Shown here: positions 8,883 through 19,012 of the stretch, piece by piece
Layout of the letters: every line of letters begins with the position of its first letter
How positions within the stretch are numbered: position 1 is the stretch's first letter
Origin: SZUA-265 sp965651905
Lineage (GTDB): Bacteria; Myxococcota_A; Polyangia; Polyangiales; Polyangiaceae
DNA length: 64,000 bases
Direction of reading: 5' to 3'
Assembly (NCBI GenBank): GCA_965651905.1
Contig: CBFGUG010000024.1
Coordinates: forward strand, 35,743-99,742
Notes under the pieces: model-generated
Told to the model about the DNA's origin: nothing
What the model saw: only the letters and a program-made list of their open reading frames with translations
Database searches by the model: none
Position numbers and translations under genes: made by a program

Positions 8883-9230
8883 TCAGCGACAAGTGTGAGT
8901 CTGTGAGTCGCAGCGCGTCCCATCGGGACAACGGCCGGCGCCCTCACCACACCTGAGGTGCTCGCACAGCCCCGTTTGCTGGTTGCACGTCATCGGCGGA
9001 CGACAACCCGCGATGGCGCAGCCGCCGCCCCCGAGCCATAACGCGCCCGCAGCGGCCCCCGTCACTGCAGCTTCGCCCGAACCTCCTGATTGCACACATC
9101 GTTCACGTCCCTCTACGTGCTTACAGTTGAGCTGCGATGTGCATCCCATGCTCAGCGTGAGCGCCGAAAATGACGCGATCAGTGCGCGTCTCGAGCACGC
9201 CGGGGTCTGGTCATAGCCCCACGAACGCAT
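8883..9230 (-). CDS. small Cys-rich lipoprotein
   Basis: 115 aa from ATG 9230, overlapping the 3' end of the upstream acetyltransferase gene by 20 nt, so probably translationally coupled. The signal peptide (RRALIASFSALTLSMGC) ends in a lipobox Cys. The mature part has a Gly/Ala-rich hydrophobic stretch (TGAAAGALWLGGGGCAIAGC) and a C-terminal Cys-rich module (CNQQTGLC, CGEGAGRCPDGTRC, QTHTC). No enzymatic motif. It may be a structural or surface protein that simply shares the operon. Confidence 0.65.
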   Translation of the reverse strand: MRSWGYDQTPACSRRALIASFSALTLSMGCTSQLNCKHVEGRERCVQSGGSGEAAVTGAAAGALWLGGGGCAIAGCRPPMTCNQQTGLCEHLRCGEGAGRCPDGTRCDSQTHTCR

Positions 9231-10839
9231 CGTCCAACCGTCTCAGCTTGATACCTAGAGCAAGTGCGAAGTTGCGGTAGAGCACGACCCCGATGTCGGG
9301 CCGGACCCGCACCAACCGATCCAACGCCTCCGACGAGAGGTGCGCCAACAGCGCCGAGTCACGTGCGGTCGCCGTGGCTGAACGCTCACCGCCAGCGATC
9401 ACTCCCAACTCGCCGAGCAACTCTCCTGCCTCTGCGGTACCGACCTTAGCGCCGTGACGTTCGACTTCGAAGCTCCCTTCCAGCACCACGTAAAACCCAT
9501 CGGTGGGTCCACCTTGCTCGAACAAGTGTTCGCCTGGCGCCACACGTTCGAGTTCACACGCCGCCATGATGCGCTCCGCCTGCTCGCTGGTGACACCTTC
9601 GAACGGTGCGAGGTGTTCGATGGCATCACGCAATGCGGGCAGCACATGCCGCTTCGAAAACTCGGCTTGCACGAGGCTCGCGCAAGTGGCGGCGCTCGGC
9701 ACCACCTCCGCGTCGTGCCCGGCCATGCTCACGCTGAGGTGGGCGAAACGCGCCACGTCGAGGCGTTCCGTGTCGGCGAACACCATCGCGGGGATGTACG
9801 CCACAGGCACGAAGCCGAGCTGAAGTAACGTTCGCTGCAGTGAGGTCGCCGCCGAGTTGACGTCGATTTCGATGTAACGGACCTCCCACGTGCGAGCTCG
9901 CTCGAGCACACCCTGAAGCAGTGGAACGACCGCGTCCTCGTCGTTGAACACGAGCTCGAACAACTTCAAGGTCTTTTCGAACTCTTGGTGGATGAAGCCG
10001 ATGGCCCCTGCCAGCTCGCCAGCGATTTCACCTCTTGCCACCAGGTACTGCGCTTGGCTCTCGCTGAGTTTGAAAAACCCGTGTTGCAGGGTCTTTGCGC
10101 CAAACACTTCTCTCTGCCGGGTGCGGCCGCGCGCGATGCGCAACAGCGGTATGAATTGGTCCGCGGTCAGCTCCTCGATGGCGTGACTACCGCCGCTGGG
10201 AAACGCGGGCGCGGACTCGTCGACGACGGTGTCGTCCGCAATGCCGCAGGCGCTCAATGCCGCGTGAGCGATCGGCTTGAGCTCGGGCACCAGGTGCGGG
10301 TTGTTGCGACGCAACTCGAGCGCCCTGCCGAAGTGTTGCGCTAGGAGCAGCACGGACTCCGTTTCTGCCAAGAGGTGTTTCTGTGGCAGAAAGCCGACAG
10401 GCACGAAACCGTGCGACAGCGCGATCTTCTGCGAGTACGGGTGCGCTGTGCGCGCCTCGACGACTGCAACGTGTAGCCGCGACTCGGCGTGAGTGAGCCG
10501 AGCCTGCATCAGCTTGCGCGCAATACCGCGCCCGCGCGCCTCTGGGTGAACGGCGAGACGCCCGAACTCGCCCACGAGGTCCGAGTTGGCGCCCACGTCG
10601 AGGACGATCGAGGCGGTCCCGAGGATCTCGGACGTCTCTTCGTCTTGGGCCACCAACATCAGGATGCCATCGCCGTAGATGGAGCGGCGCAGCCACGCGG
10701 GTTCGAAAAAGTGTTTGTAGGGGTAGTCGCTGGCGTAGGTGTCCAAAAACACCCGCTGCATGCCCGCGATATCGTCTTCGGTCGCTACCCTGACGACCAC
10801 CTGCCCCTGCACTGCGTCTGCTTCCTCGACTTCAACCAC
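9211..10839 (-). CDS. GNAT acetyltransferase fused to a cyclic-nucleotide-binding domain
   Basis: 542 aa from GTG 10839. That start lies 2 nt after the stop of the amidohydrolase gene and has GGAGGT at 10851-10856; a longer in-frame extension would overlap that gene and is unlikely. Residues 15-155 form a GNAT domain with the acetyl-CoA loop (GRLAVHPEARGRGIA, 93-107). Residues 225-355 resemble a second, GNAT- or autoinducer-synthase-like fold without that loop. Residues 400-520 are a cNMP-binding domain whose phosphate-binding cassette is intact (GELGVIAGGERSA, 476-488). Mycobacterial Pat, a cAMP-regulated protein lysine acetyltransferase, combines the same two modules in opposite order. Likely role: cNMP-gated lysine acetylation, possibly of the acyl-CoA synthetase in the same operon (inferred). 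Confidence 0.88.
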   Translation of the reverse strand: MVEVEEADAVQGQVVVRVATEDDIAGMQRVFLDTYASDYPYKHFFEPAWLRRSIYGDGILMLVAQDEETSEILGTASIVLDVGANSDLVGEFGRLAVHPEARGRGIARKLMQARLTHAESRLHVAVVEARTAHPYSQKIALSHGFVPVGFLPQKHLLAETESVLLLAQHFGRALELRRNNPHLVPELKPIAHAALSACGIADDTVVDESAPAFPSGGSHAIEELTADQFIPLLRIARGRTRQREVFGAKTLQHGFFKLSESQAQYLVARGEIAGELAGAIGFIHQEFEKTLKLFELVFNDEDAVVPLLQGVLERARTWEVRYIEIDVNSAATSLQRTLLQLGFVPVAYIPAMVFADTERLDVARFAHLSVSMAGHDAEVVPSAATCASLVQAEFSKRHVLPALRDAIEHLAPFEGVTSEQAERIMAACELERVAPGEHLFEQGGPTDGFYVVLEGSFEVERHGAKVGTAEAGELLGELGVIAGGERSATATARDSALLAHLSSEALDRLVRVRPDIGVVLYRNFALALGIKLRRLDDAFVGL

Positions 10840-10841
10840 GT

Positions 10842-12035
10842 TTACCCTACACCTCCATCGCGACGTGCCCCTGTGGTGACTGCTGCCGCTTGGTGCGCGA
10901 CCTCGCAAAACCAGGCCGCAGCGGCCGCCATACTTCGCTCGTCGAAGTCGTAGCGGCTGCTGTGCGCGGGTTGGTTCAGCCCTTCCCCGCCGCTCCCGAA
11001 ACGTACGTAGCAACCGGGAACCCGAGTCAGAAAGTGGGCAAAATCTTCGCCACCCATGTTCGCTGTGAGCAGCTCCACGACACTTCCCTCACCGAAACAG
11101 GTCGCCGCGGCTCGTCGTGCCAGCGCGGCCATTTCCTTCGAATTGCTGAGCGCTGGCGTACAGTGTCGAATGTTCACATCCACGCTTGCGCCATGCAGCT
11201 GCCCGACGCTCCTGGCGATGCGTTCGATGGCGCGATGCACGTGTTCGCGAGTTGCAGGCAGCTGCGCGCGAATCGTACCCTCGAGCACTGCCCGTCCAGC
11301 GATCACGTTGGGCGCTGTCCCCGCGTGAAAGCTGCCGACGGAAACCACGGACGCCTGCGCGGGATCCAACTCGCGAGACACGATCGTTTGCAGCGCCGTG
11401 ACCAGCAGCGCGCCAGCGACCACTGCGTCCAATGCTTCGTGCGGGCGCGCGCCATGTCCGTCTTGCCCTGCTATCTCGATTCGAAACATGTCCGTCGAGG
11501 CGTTGACTGGGCCTTCGCTGATCGCCAGCGTCCCTGCCGGGTAGTTGCGATCGAGGTGTCCGCCGAACACCATCGCCACCGAATCCATCACCCCATCGCG
11601 CAACATCGCCTCGGCGCCCGACGCCGTCTCTTCCGCGGGCTGCCAGATGAGGCGCACGGGGGTCGCAACAGGCCGTTCCTTGAGCAGCATCGCAGCGCCG
11701 AGCAGAATCGCGGCGTGCCCGTCGTGCCCACACGCGTGCATCTTGCCGTGCACTTCGGAGGCGAACGGCAACCCCGTCTGTTCCACGATGGGCAGGGCGT
11801 CCATGTCGGCGCGCAGGGCGATGGCTGGACCAGGTTCACGCCCGGGCAGCTCCGCGACGACGCCATGCCCGCCTACGCCCGTTCGGCACGCAATGCCGAG
11901 TTGCGATAGCTCGTCGGCAATGCGCTGCGCGGTGCGCGCTTCTTCACCGCTGAGCTCGGGATGACGATGAAGATCGCGCCTGAGCCCCACCATGCGCGAG
12001 TAGACCTCATGGGGAACGCTATTCTCGACGCTCAT
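10842..12035 (-). CDS. M20D-family amidohydrolase
   Basis: 397 aa from ATG 12035, which overlaps the TGA of the preceding gene (TGATG) and has GGAGGG just upstream. Metallopeptidase M20 signatures are present: HRHPELSGEE near the N-terminus, ACGHDGHAAILLGAA (metal-binding), EETASGAEAM (catalytic and metal Glu) and GGEDFAHFL near the C-terminus. The middle segment is the usual lid/dimerisation domain. Relatives hydrolyse amide bonds of N-acyl amino acids such as hippurate or auxin conjugates. Coupled between a citryl-CoA-lyase-like gene and the acetyltransferase, it could release the acid used by the pathway. Confidence 0.92.
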   Translation of the reverse strand: MSVENSVPHEVYSRMVGLRRDLHRHPELSGEEARTAQRIADELSQLGIACRTGVGGHGVVAELPGREPGPAIALRADMDALPIVEQTGLPFASEVHGKMHACGHDGHAAILLGAAMLLKERPVATPVRLIWQPAEETASGAEAMLRDGVMDSVAMVFGGHLDRNYPAGTLAISEGPVNASTDMFRIEIAGQDGHGARPHEALDAVVAGALLVTALQTIVSRELDPAQASVVSVGSFHAGTAPNVIAGRAVLEGTIRAQLPATREHVHRAIERIARSVGQLHGASVDVNIRHCTPALSNSKEMAALARRAAATCFGEGSVVELLTANMGGEDFAHFLTRVPGCYVRFGSGGEGLNQPAHSSRYDFDERSMAAAAAWFCEVAHQAAAVTTGARRDGGVG

Positions 12036-12799
12036 CAGCCCTCCGAATACGGGACCGCGGCGCGCGCGCCTTCCCACAGCGGCAGCAACGCGGGCTTGTG
12101 CTGCTCTTCGTGAATGTGCCCCACGAGCCCTGCACAGCGCGCGATCAAGGCGAACCCACGTAAGATTTCTGCGGGAACCTGGGCGTCGAGCAACAGCGCA
12201 GCGATCGCCCCCGTGGCGTTGATCGTGATGTGTTTGCCGTACACGCTGTCTACGGCCGTACCCAACCTTTCCAGCGCCGCGCAGTGCTCGCCATGGACAC
12301 CTTCCGCTTTGGCTAACTCGAGCAGGCGCAGCGAACGGGGGTCGTCGGGCTTGTGTTCGGGGTGCCCGAATCCGGGTAACGCCGTACGCGACGACCGGTG
12401 TTCTTCCGCGATCACCCGAGCTTCGTTCGACACGTCACTCGACGCGACGAGGCGTTTCAGTAGTTGCCCGCAGCCATCCATCGTGCCCGCAAACAAACTG
12501 CCCACGCCCATCAGGCCTGCTGCGACGGCGGCCTGCATCGCCTCTGGCGCGCTGGTGTAGATGAGCCGCGACGCGATCACGCTCGGGGTGAGTCCGTGCT
12601 CCATCAGCGCTACCAGGCAACCGTCGATCACGCGGGTTTGCGCACTCGTCGGTCGCTTGCCCAACATCTGAAAGTAGATCATCTCGGTGAAGCTGAGCTG
12701 CCCGAGCAACTGCTTGCACAAGCTCTCGCCGCGGATGAACACATCTTCCGCGTTCGACGTAGCGATATGGGTCGTCTGTTGCTTGGGCATCGCGCACAT
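12035..12799 (-). CDS. citrate synthase-superfamily protein, citryl-CoA lyase-like
   Basis: 254 aa from ATG 12799 (GGAGAA about 8 nt upstream; ATG 12790 is an alternative). The protein is shorter than citrate synthase and keeps the small and catalytic domains. Visible motifs are a histidine loop GFGHPEHKP, GKHITINATGAIAA and the C-terminal LPLWEGARAAVPYSEG. This compact form matches citryl-CoA lyase or CitE/CcsA-like enzymes that cleave a citryl-type CoA ester into acetyl-CoA and an oxo acid. Being downstream of an acyl-CoA synthetase, it likely acts on the CoA ester that enzyme makes. The exact substrate is not deducible. Confidence 0.82.
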   Translation of the reverse strand: MCAMPKQQTTHIATSNAEDVFIRGESLCKQLLGQLSFTEMIYFQMLGKRPTSAQTRVIDGCLVALMEHGLTPSVIASRLIYTSAPEAMQAAVAAGLMGVGSLFAGTMDGCGQLLKRLVASSDVSNEARVIAEEHRSSRTALPGFGHPEHKPDDPRSLRLLELAKAEGVHGEHCAALERLGTAVDSVYGKHITINATGAIAALLLDAQVPAEILRGFALIARCAGLVGHIHEEQHKPALLPLWEGARAAVPYSEG

Positions 12800-12828
12800 G
12801 TGGGAGCTTCTCCAGACCTTGCCGAACC

Positions 12829-14358
12829 TCAGTGTCGAGGTTCGAGGCGCTTTTCGAGTTCGTGACGCTGCACCTTACCAGAGGTGCTTCGAGGAAACGC
12901 GTCGGGTTCGATGAAGTTGAAGGCTTTGGGACGTTTGTAGCCCGCGAGCTGGGTGCGGCAGTGCTCGGTGAGTAGCTGCTCGTCCACGCCGTCGTGCTCG
13001 CGCGCCACGAACGCGACGGGCACCTCGCCCCACTTGGGATCGGGGCAGCGCACGACCGCGGCGTCGATCACACCCGGCACCGCGAGTAACACGCGCTCGA
13101 GTTCCGCAGGATAGATGTTCTCGCCACCCGATTTGATCAGGTACTTGACGCGGTCGACGAAGTTCAAGCTGCCGTCTGCATTACGCACGAACACGTCGCC
13201 CATGTGGAACCACCCATCGGCAAAATCTTCCGCGTTCACGTCTTCGGCTCGCCAGTAGCCGCTGAACAACGTGGGGCCGCGCATCCACAGCTCGCCGGGG
13301 GTTCCGTCCGCCACGTCGTGGCCATTCGTGTCGACCAGGCGCACTTCGCAAAACGGACTTTGGCGTTTGGCGAGCGACTGGGGCACGACCCCCACTTCGA
13401 GCAAACTGGACGAACACGGCGGGCAGCCCGTCTCGGTCGCGCCGAAGGTGTTGGCGTAGGGCGCGCCGAGCAGCGTGGTGATGCGCGCGATCTGCTCGGG
13501 GGGAACCAGATCCGCCATCACGCCGCACACGGTCACGCCGTGCACTTTCGTGCCCCGACGCTCGAGTTCGTCGGCGAACTCTCGCACCATGCCGGGCATC
13601 AGCAATAGCCACCCCAGCCGCTGACGCTCCAAAATGTCGGCAAGCGTCGGGCGGTCGAAACCATCGACGACGATCACGCGGCCGCCCGACATCAGTGCGC
13701 CGAGTGCACAGTCGGCGGCGCCCATGTGATACAGCGGCGACCACGCGACGAACGCCTCGTCTGCTGCCACGCCAAACTCGGCGCGAACGACCAAGTTGCG
13801 GACGATCTCGGCGCGGTGACTGATGAGCGCCCCTTTGGGCAAACCCGTGGTGCCGCTGGTGTAGAGGATGAGTAGCCCCGACTCGGGATCGACGTCGACG
13901 AGCGGTGGCTCCGCGCTCCCTTGCAGGAGCTGTTCGTATTCGTCGCCGAACTCGACGACGAGAGCGGCAGACTCGAGCTGCAGCTGATGGAGCTTGTCAC
14001 GATGGCGCGGGGAGACGAAGATCACACGCGGCGCTACGAGATCGATACAGTGCTGCAGCTCGGGCGGCGCCAGGCGCCAGTTTTGGCACGCGGCGATCGC
14101 GCCGAGACTGGCCGCGGCCAGCATGATTTCGAGGTACTCCAGACGGTTTTCCGAAAGCACCGCGACGCGGTCGCCCTGACTCACACCGCGCTCGACCAGC
14201 GCAGAGCTGAGCTTCGAAACGCGCTCCGCCAACTCGCCGTACGACGACTTTCGCGGCCCCATTTCGCACGCGACGCGCTCGGGGTGCACGCGTGACCCAG
14301 AAAAAAACAAACTCGCGACACTGTTGTGCGCTGCCCGTGTGACGTCCGACCGCACCAC
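12829..14358 (-). CDS. acyl-CoA synthetase (AMP-forming)
   Basis: 509 aa of the ANL superfamily. AMP-binding signature LLILYTSGTTGLPKGALIS is near residues 160-180, an adenylate motif FGATETG is in the middle, and the hinge and C-terminal domain carry GYWRAED, DGWFHMGDV and KSGGENIYPAELE. The C-terminus has PRSTSGKVQR, with catalytic Lys495 in an exact PX4GK context. In other bacteria this lysine is the acetylation site that switches off acyl-CoA synthetases. The start (GTG 14358, followed by a second GTG) lacks a clear Shine-Dalgarno site. First gene of a leftward run; activates an unidentified carboxylate. Confidence 0.93.
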   Translation of the reverse strand: MVRSDVTRAAHNSVASLFFSGSRVHPERVACEMGPRKSSYGELAERVSKLSSALVERGVSQGDRVAVLSENRLEYLEIMLAAASLGAIAACQNWRLAPPELQHCIDLVAPRVIFVSPRHRDKLHQLQLESAALVVEFGDEYEQLLQGSAEPPLVDVDPESGLLILYTSGTTGLPKGALISHRAEIVRNLVVRAEFGVAADEAFVAWSPLYHMGAADCALGALMSGGRVIVVDGFDRPTLADILERQRLGWLLLMPGMVREFADELERRGTKVHGVTVCGVMADLVPPEQIARITTLLGAPYANTFGATETGCPPCSSSLLEVGVVPQSLAKRQSPFCEVRLVDTNGHDVADGTPGELWMRGPTLFSGYWRAEDVNAEDFADGWFHMGDVFVRNADGSLNFVDRVKYLIKSGGENIYPAELERVLLAVPGVIDAAVVRCPDPKWGEVPVAFVAREHDGVDEQLLTEHCRTQLAGYKRPKAFNFIEPDAFPRSTSGKVQRHELEKRLEPRH

Positions 14359-14475
14359 GGCGAGGTTTTACCGCGCAACCCTCGCGCACGCAGCGCGAAA
14401 CGCGAGCGCGGCGAGAAAACGCTCGATGCAGCGCGAATCGCTGGGCGGGCTCTCAGGGGCGGTGTGTGGAGCGTC

Positions 14476-15092
14476 TCAGAGAGCGGCTTCGCGCAGGCGC
14501 TGGACCACAGGCTGGAGCTCGTCGCGCCGCAACTTGAACAGCGAGGGGTTCGCCACCAGCACGCTCGAGATGTGACAGATCAACTCGGTTTCGACCAAGT
14601 GATTCTTGCGCAGAGTCGAGCCCGTTTCGACCAAGTCGACGATTGCGTCGGATAGGCCAGTGATGGGGCCGAGTTCCACGGAGCCTTGTAGGTAGATGAT
14701 CTCGGGGTTCACGCCGCGGCCCGCGAAGTGTTTGCGGGTGATGTTGGGAAACTTGGTGGCCACCCGCGGGATGTCGGGCAGCGTGCTGCCCTCTTTGGCG
14801 GCGACCATCATGCGGCACTTGCCGATGCCCAAATCGACGAGTTGATACAGGTCGTAGCCGCGCTCGAGTAACGTGTCGCGCCCTCCGACGCCGAGATCTG
14901 CTGCGCCGTATTCGACGTAGGTGGGCACGTCGTCGGGCTTGAGCAGCAAGAAACGCAACGAGCCGTCGGAGGTCGTGCGCACCAGCGTGCGGTCTTCTTT
15001 GCGCAAACACTCACAGTCGAAGCCCGCGCGTTCGAACAGGGGGATCAAATTTTCGCTGATGCGGCCCTTCGGGATCGCGATGGTGATGGGGT

Positions 15093-15096
<4 letters not shown>
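14476..15096 (-). CDS. hisG: ATP phosphoribosyltransferase, short form
   Basis: 206 aa, first enzyme of histidine biosynthesis: ATP plus PRPP gives N1-phosphoribosyl-ATP. Signatures are IAIPKGRISE at the N-terminus, KPDDVPTYVEYGAADLGVGG and the PRPP-binding stretch near GLSDAIVDLVETGSTL. It lacks the C-terminal regulatory domain of the long form. Short HisG enzymes normally work with the HisRS-like subunit HisZ, which is not in this window. The ATG overlaps the murA stop as ATGA, so the two are translationally coupled. Feedback control by histidine would depend on HisZ. Confidence 0.97.
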
Positions 15097-16364
<1,268 letters not shown>

Positions 16365-16599
16365 CTTGGCACTGGCGCGTACGCCGAGCGCGGGCCCCAG
16401 CGCAAGCAAGGCGTGCGCCTGACGACCGGCCACCCGCATAGTGTGCCGTCCGCAGTTCGCCATTCGCTTCGCTGAACCCGCCAAAATTTCGGGCTTTTCC
16501 CAAGCCGCACGGGACGTAGCGAACAGCGACCCCTCCGTCGTTCTGGGCGCGCCGAGCTGGGCATGTCAATTCGTTGGGCAACGCTCTACGCTGCACCGA

Positions 16600-18729
16600 G
16601 TGAGCGTCGGGAACGTCGGGAGAGCAGCGAGCGTACGAGGCCGCCCAGTGGGGCTCGCTGCAGCGCTGATGTTCTGCCTGGTCCTCGCCGACGCTGAAGG
16701 GCGGACCCTTCGCGAAGTTGGCAACACTGGCGGCAATCCAGACGATTCGAGGTCCTTTCGCTCCCGTTCGTCTCTCGAGCGCCTCGCCGATGAGCTGGAC
16801 CGCGACTTCGAAAGCCAACGGCGCGCGCTGGAACGCTTGTCAGCCATCGGCAGCCGTGCAGCCGTCCGCGCCATCACCCAATGGCTCGACGAAACCAATC
16901 TGGAAGCCGCGGAGTGGCTGCAGGCTTGTCGTGCGCTGGCACCCCACGCTCGAGATGCAGAGGCGCAAAAGTGGCTGATACGCATCTTCAGCGGTGCGGA
17001 GCTGCAAGGTCTCGAGCAGGTAGAACTGAGCGAGCTCACACGAGCGACGGCAGCCACCGCGTTGACCCGTTCCGGGCATCCCCTGGCGCTAGCGGCGATC
17101 GCCAGAGCGCTCGGACAAGATCCACGCAGCTCGAAAATCGCGAGCGCCGCGTTACTCGCCCACCCACCCCGAGATCTGAAACCCGTGTTGGAGGCGGCAG
17201 GTTCATGGAGCCTGGAGCTGATCTCGACGCTGGAGGAACTGGGAGATCAACGGGCCTTTCACCCGCTGCGCAACATGGTGCGTACGGGAACCGCCGAGGT
17301 GCAGGCGCGCGCCGCCTTGGCACTATTTCGGATGGGGCACTTGGAAACGGTCGAGCTTGCAGAGTACTGGGCCAAGAACGCCAGGCAGCAGGCGTCCCTG
17401 ATGAACAGCGCTGCAGAGATTTTGCTCGCGACCCGCTCCAAGCAAGGGCCTGCAGCGTTCGAAACGCTGCTTGGGCTGAATCCCGACGCGGCGCTGGCGC
17501 TGGCATCACGCTTTCCGCACGCCAAACTCCCCGAGCTGCTGCTCGCCCACGAGCGGAAGTTCGGTGTTCGGGCGCACCCGACGTTGGCTCGCGTCTTGGG
17601 CGTATGCGGCGGACGCGACGCGATGCAAGCCTTGCAGGAGCGGCTGACGCGGGATCGAACGGCGGATGACGCCGCTTTCGCGCTCGCGCGGAGCCCTGAC
17701 GAAGCCGCCGAGCGCATCTTGTCGAATGCAGCGAATCAGCGGGCGACCGAGCTCTTGGCGACGCGCGCCCTCGTGACCCGCGCCTGGTGGAACGGCCGCT
17801 GGAGTGGCGAACTCATCGAACGCCTCGAAGCATTCTCCAAGAGTAAACGTGACGCCCAGCGTTACTTGGGCGCTTGGGGGCTCAGCGTGTATTCTACGGA
17901 TCACGCGGTCGAGTTGATACGCGAGGGGCAAGGAGTCAGCGCGTGGGGCGTGGCCGCGACGTTGCTCACGCAGCCCAGCGGTGTGTTACAGCGCGCAGCT
18001 GGGCGACTCGATCGCGAGGAGGACGTGGTGCTCTCAGCAGCTTTCGGGGCGAGCCTGAACGATCGCGACGCAGCGCTTGTAGTTCACAGTTCGACCCTCC
18101 ACCGCTGGCTGAACGCGCGCCCTGAGCTCAGCTTGATTGCAGCGGCCGCGCTCAGCGCTCGAGTCGAGCAACGTTTTCCAGCGAGGACTGACAACCTGCT
18201 GCGCTCCGCGGATCTCGCCGTTCGCTCGGAAGCGCTACGCGGACTGGGCGATCACCCATACCCCGCAACGCTCGGCGAGTTGAGACGAGCCTACGAAGAG
18301 TCCGTGCAGCCGAAGATACGTGCCGCAGCGATTGAAGGACTCGGACGCAGACAGCTGAGCGGCACGCGCGAGCGGACGCTCGCTTGGGCCAGCGAGTACG
18401 ATCCCGACGCACGCGTCCGCGGCTTGGCGCGCACGGCGCTCGGTAGTAGTGGAGCGCGCGCTGGACGACTGGGCGGAAGCCAGGTGCTGTGGTTGCACCT
18501 GACGAGCCACTCGCCTGGCGATTTGGTCCTAGTGACGGATGACGCCGGGCGTAGTTTCGCTGCGTTGGTTCCGCCAGACAAGCGCCTCGTAGTGCTCGGT
18601 TTCAGTGATGGTCCGTTCGCGCTCCGCAGTACGGGGACAGCAAGTTCAGAGCGCCACGAGAACGACGAGTCAGTCCAAACGCACGACGCGGCACCCTCGG
18701 CCAAAGTTAACGACAAAAGAAGGAAGTAG
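16600..18729 (+). CDS. secreted or membrane-anchored HEAT-repeat-like protein
   Basis: 709 aa from GTG 16600, chosen because a signal or anchor segment (VGLAAALMFCLVLADAEG) follows; the frame is open further upstream without a good ribosome site, so the start is uncertain. Nearly the whole chain is alpha-helical with repeated Ala/Leu/Arg-rich helical pairs such as RAAVRAITQWL, PLRNMVRTGTAEVQARAALALF and LGELRRAYEESVQPKIRAAAIEGLG, as in HEAT/Armadillo-like scaffolds. The last 80 residues are beta-rich. No catalytic motif. It ends 1 nt before the xseB start, so the two are probably co-transcribed. Confidence 0.7.
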   Translation: MSVGNVGRAASVRGRPVGLAAALMFCLVLADAEGRTLREVGNTGGNPDDSRSFRSRSSLERLADELDRDFESQRRALERLSAIGSRAAVRAITQWLDETNLEAAEWLQACRALAPHARDAEAQKWLIRIFSGAELQGLEQVELSELTRATAATALTRSGHPLALAAIARALGQDPRSSKIASAALLAHPPRDLKPVLEAAGSWSLELISTLEELGDQRAFHPLRNMVRTGTAEVQARAALALFRMGHLETVELAEYWAKNARQQASLMNSAAEILLATRSKQGPAAFETLLGLNPDAALALASRFPHAKLPELLLAHERKFGVRAHPTLARVLGVCGGRDAMQALQERLTRDRTADDAAFALARSPDEAAERILSNAANQRATELLATRALVTRAWWNGRWSGELIERLEAFSKSKRDAQRYLGAWGLSVYSTDHAVELIREGQGVSAWGVAATLLTQPSGVLQRAAGRLDREEDVVLSAAFGASLNDRDAALVVHSSTLHRWLNARPELSLIAAAALSARVEQRFPARTDNLLRSADLAVRSEALRGLGDHPYPATLGELRRAYEESVQPKIRAAAIEGLGRRQLSGTRERTLAWASEYDPDARVRGLARTALGSSGARAGRLGGSQVLWLHLTSHSPGDLVLVTDDAGRSFAALVPPDKRLVVLGFSDGPFALRSTGTASSERHENDESVQTHDAAPSAKVNDKRRK

Positions 18730-18730
18730 C

Positions 18731-19006
18731 GTGGCGACTGCAGCCAAGACCAAAACCAAGACGAAAAACCCCACCGCGGACTTCGAAACGTCGATCTCTC
18801 GTCTCGCGGAAATCGTGGAACAGCTCGAAAGTGGTGAGCTGCCGCTGGAGCAGTCTTTGAAACTGTTCGAGGAGGGGATTGGGTTGGCACGGGCTTCACA
18901 AAAGACCCTGGACGCCGCCGAAAAACGCGTGGAGCAGTTGCTCGGCTACGACAAGAGCGGTGAGCCCATCGTCGAAGAGCTCGACGTGGACGACGACGGG
19001 GAGTAG
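18731..19006 (+). CDS. xseB: exodeoxyribonuclease VII small subunit
   Basis: 91 aa from GTG 18731, which follows AAGGAAG at the preferred distance and starts 1 nt after the preceding stop. Residues 17-75 carry the XseB helical hairpin: FETSISRLAEIVEQLESGEL, LEQSLKLFEEG and AEKRVEQLL. XseB partners XseA to degrade single-stranded DNA; xseA is not in this window. The N-terminus has a Lys/Thr-rich tract and the C-terminus is acidic. Confidence 0.93.
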   Translation: MATAAKTKTKTKNPTADFETSISRLAEIVEQLESGELPLEQSLKLFEEGIGLARASQKTLDAAEKRVEQLLGYDKSGEPIVEELDVDDDGE

Positions 19007-19012
19007 CCTACC

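Noticed and set aside
10890..11909. Rightward 339-codon frame opposite the amidohydrolase
   Set aside because: His/Arg-rich composition and no motif; the leftward gene has clear M20 signatures.
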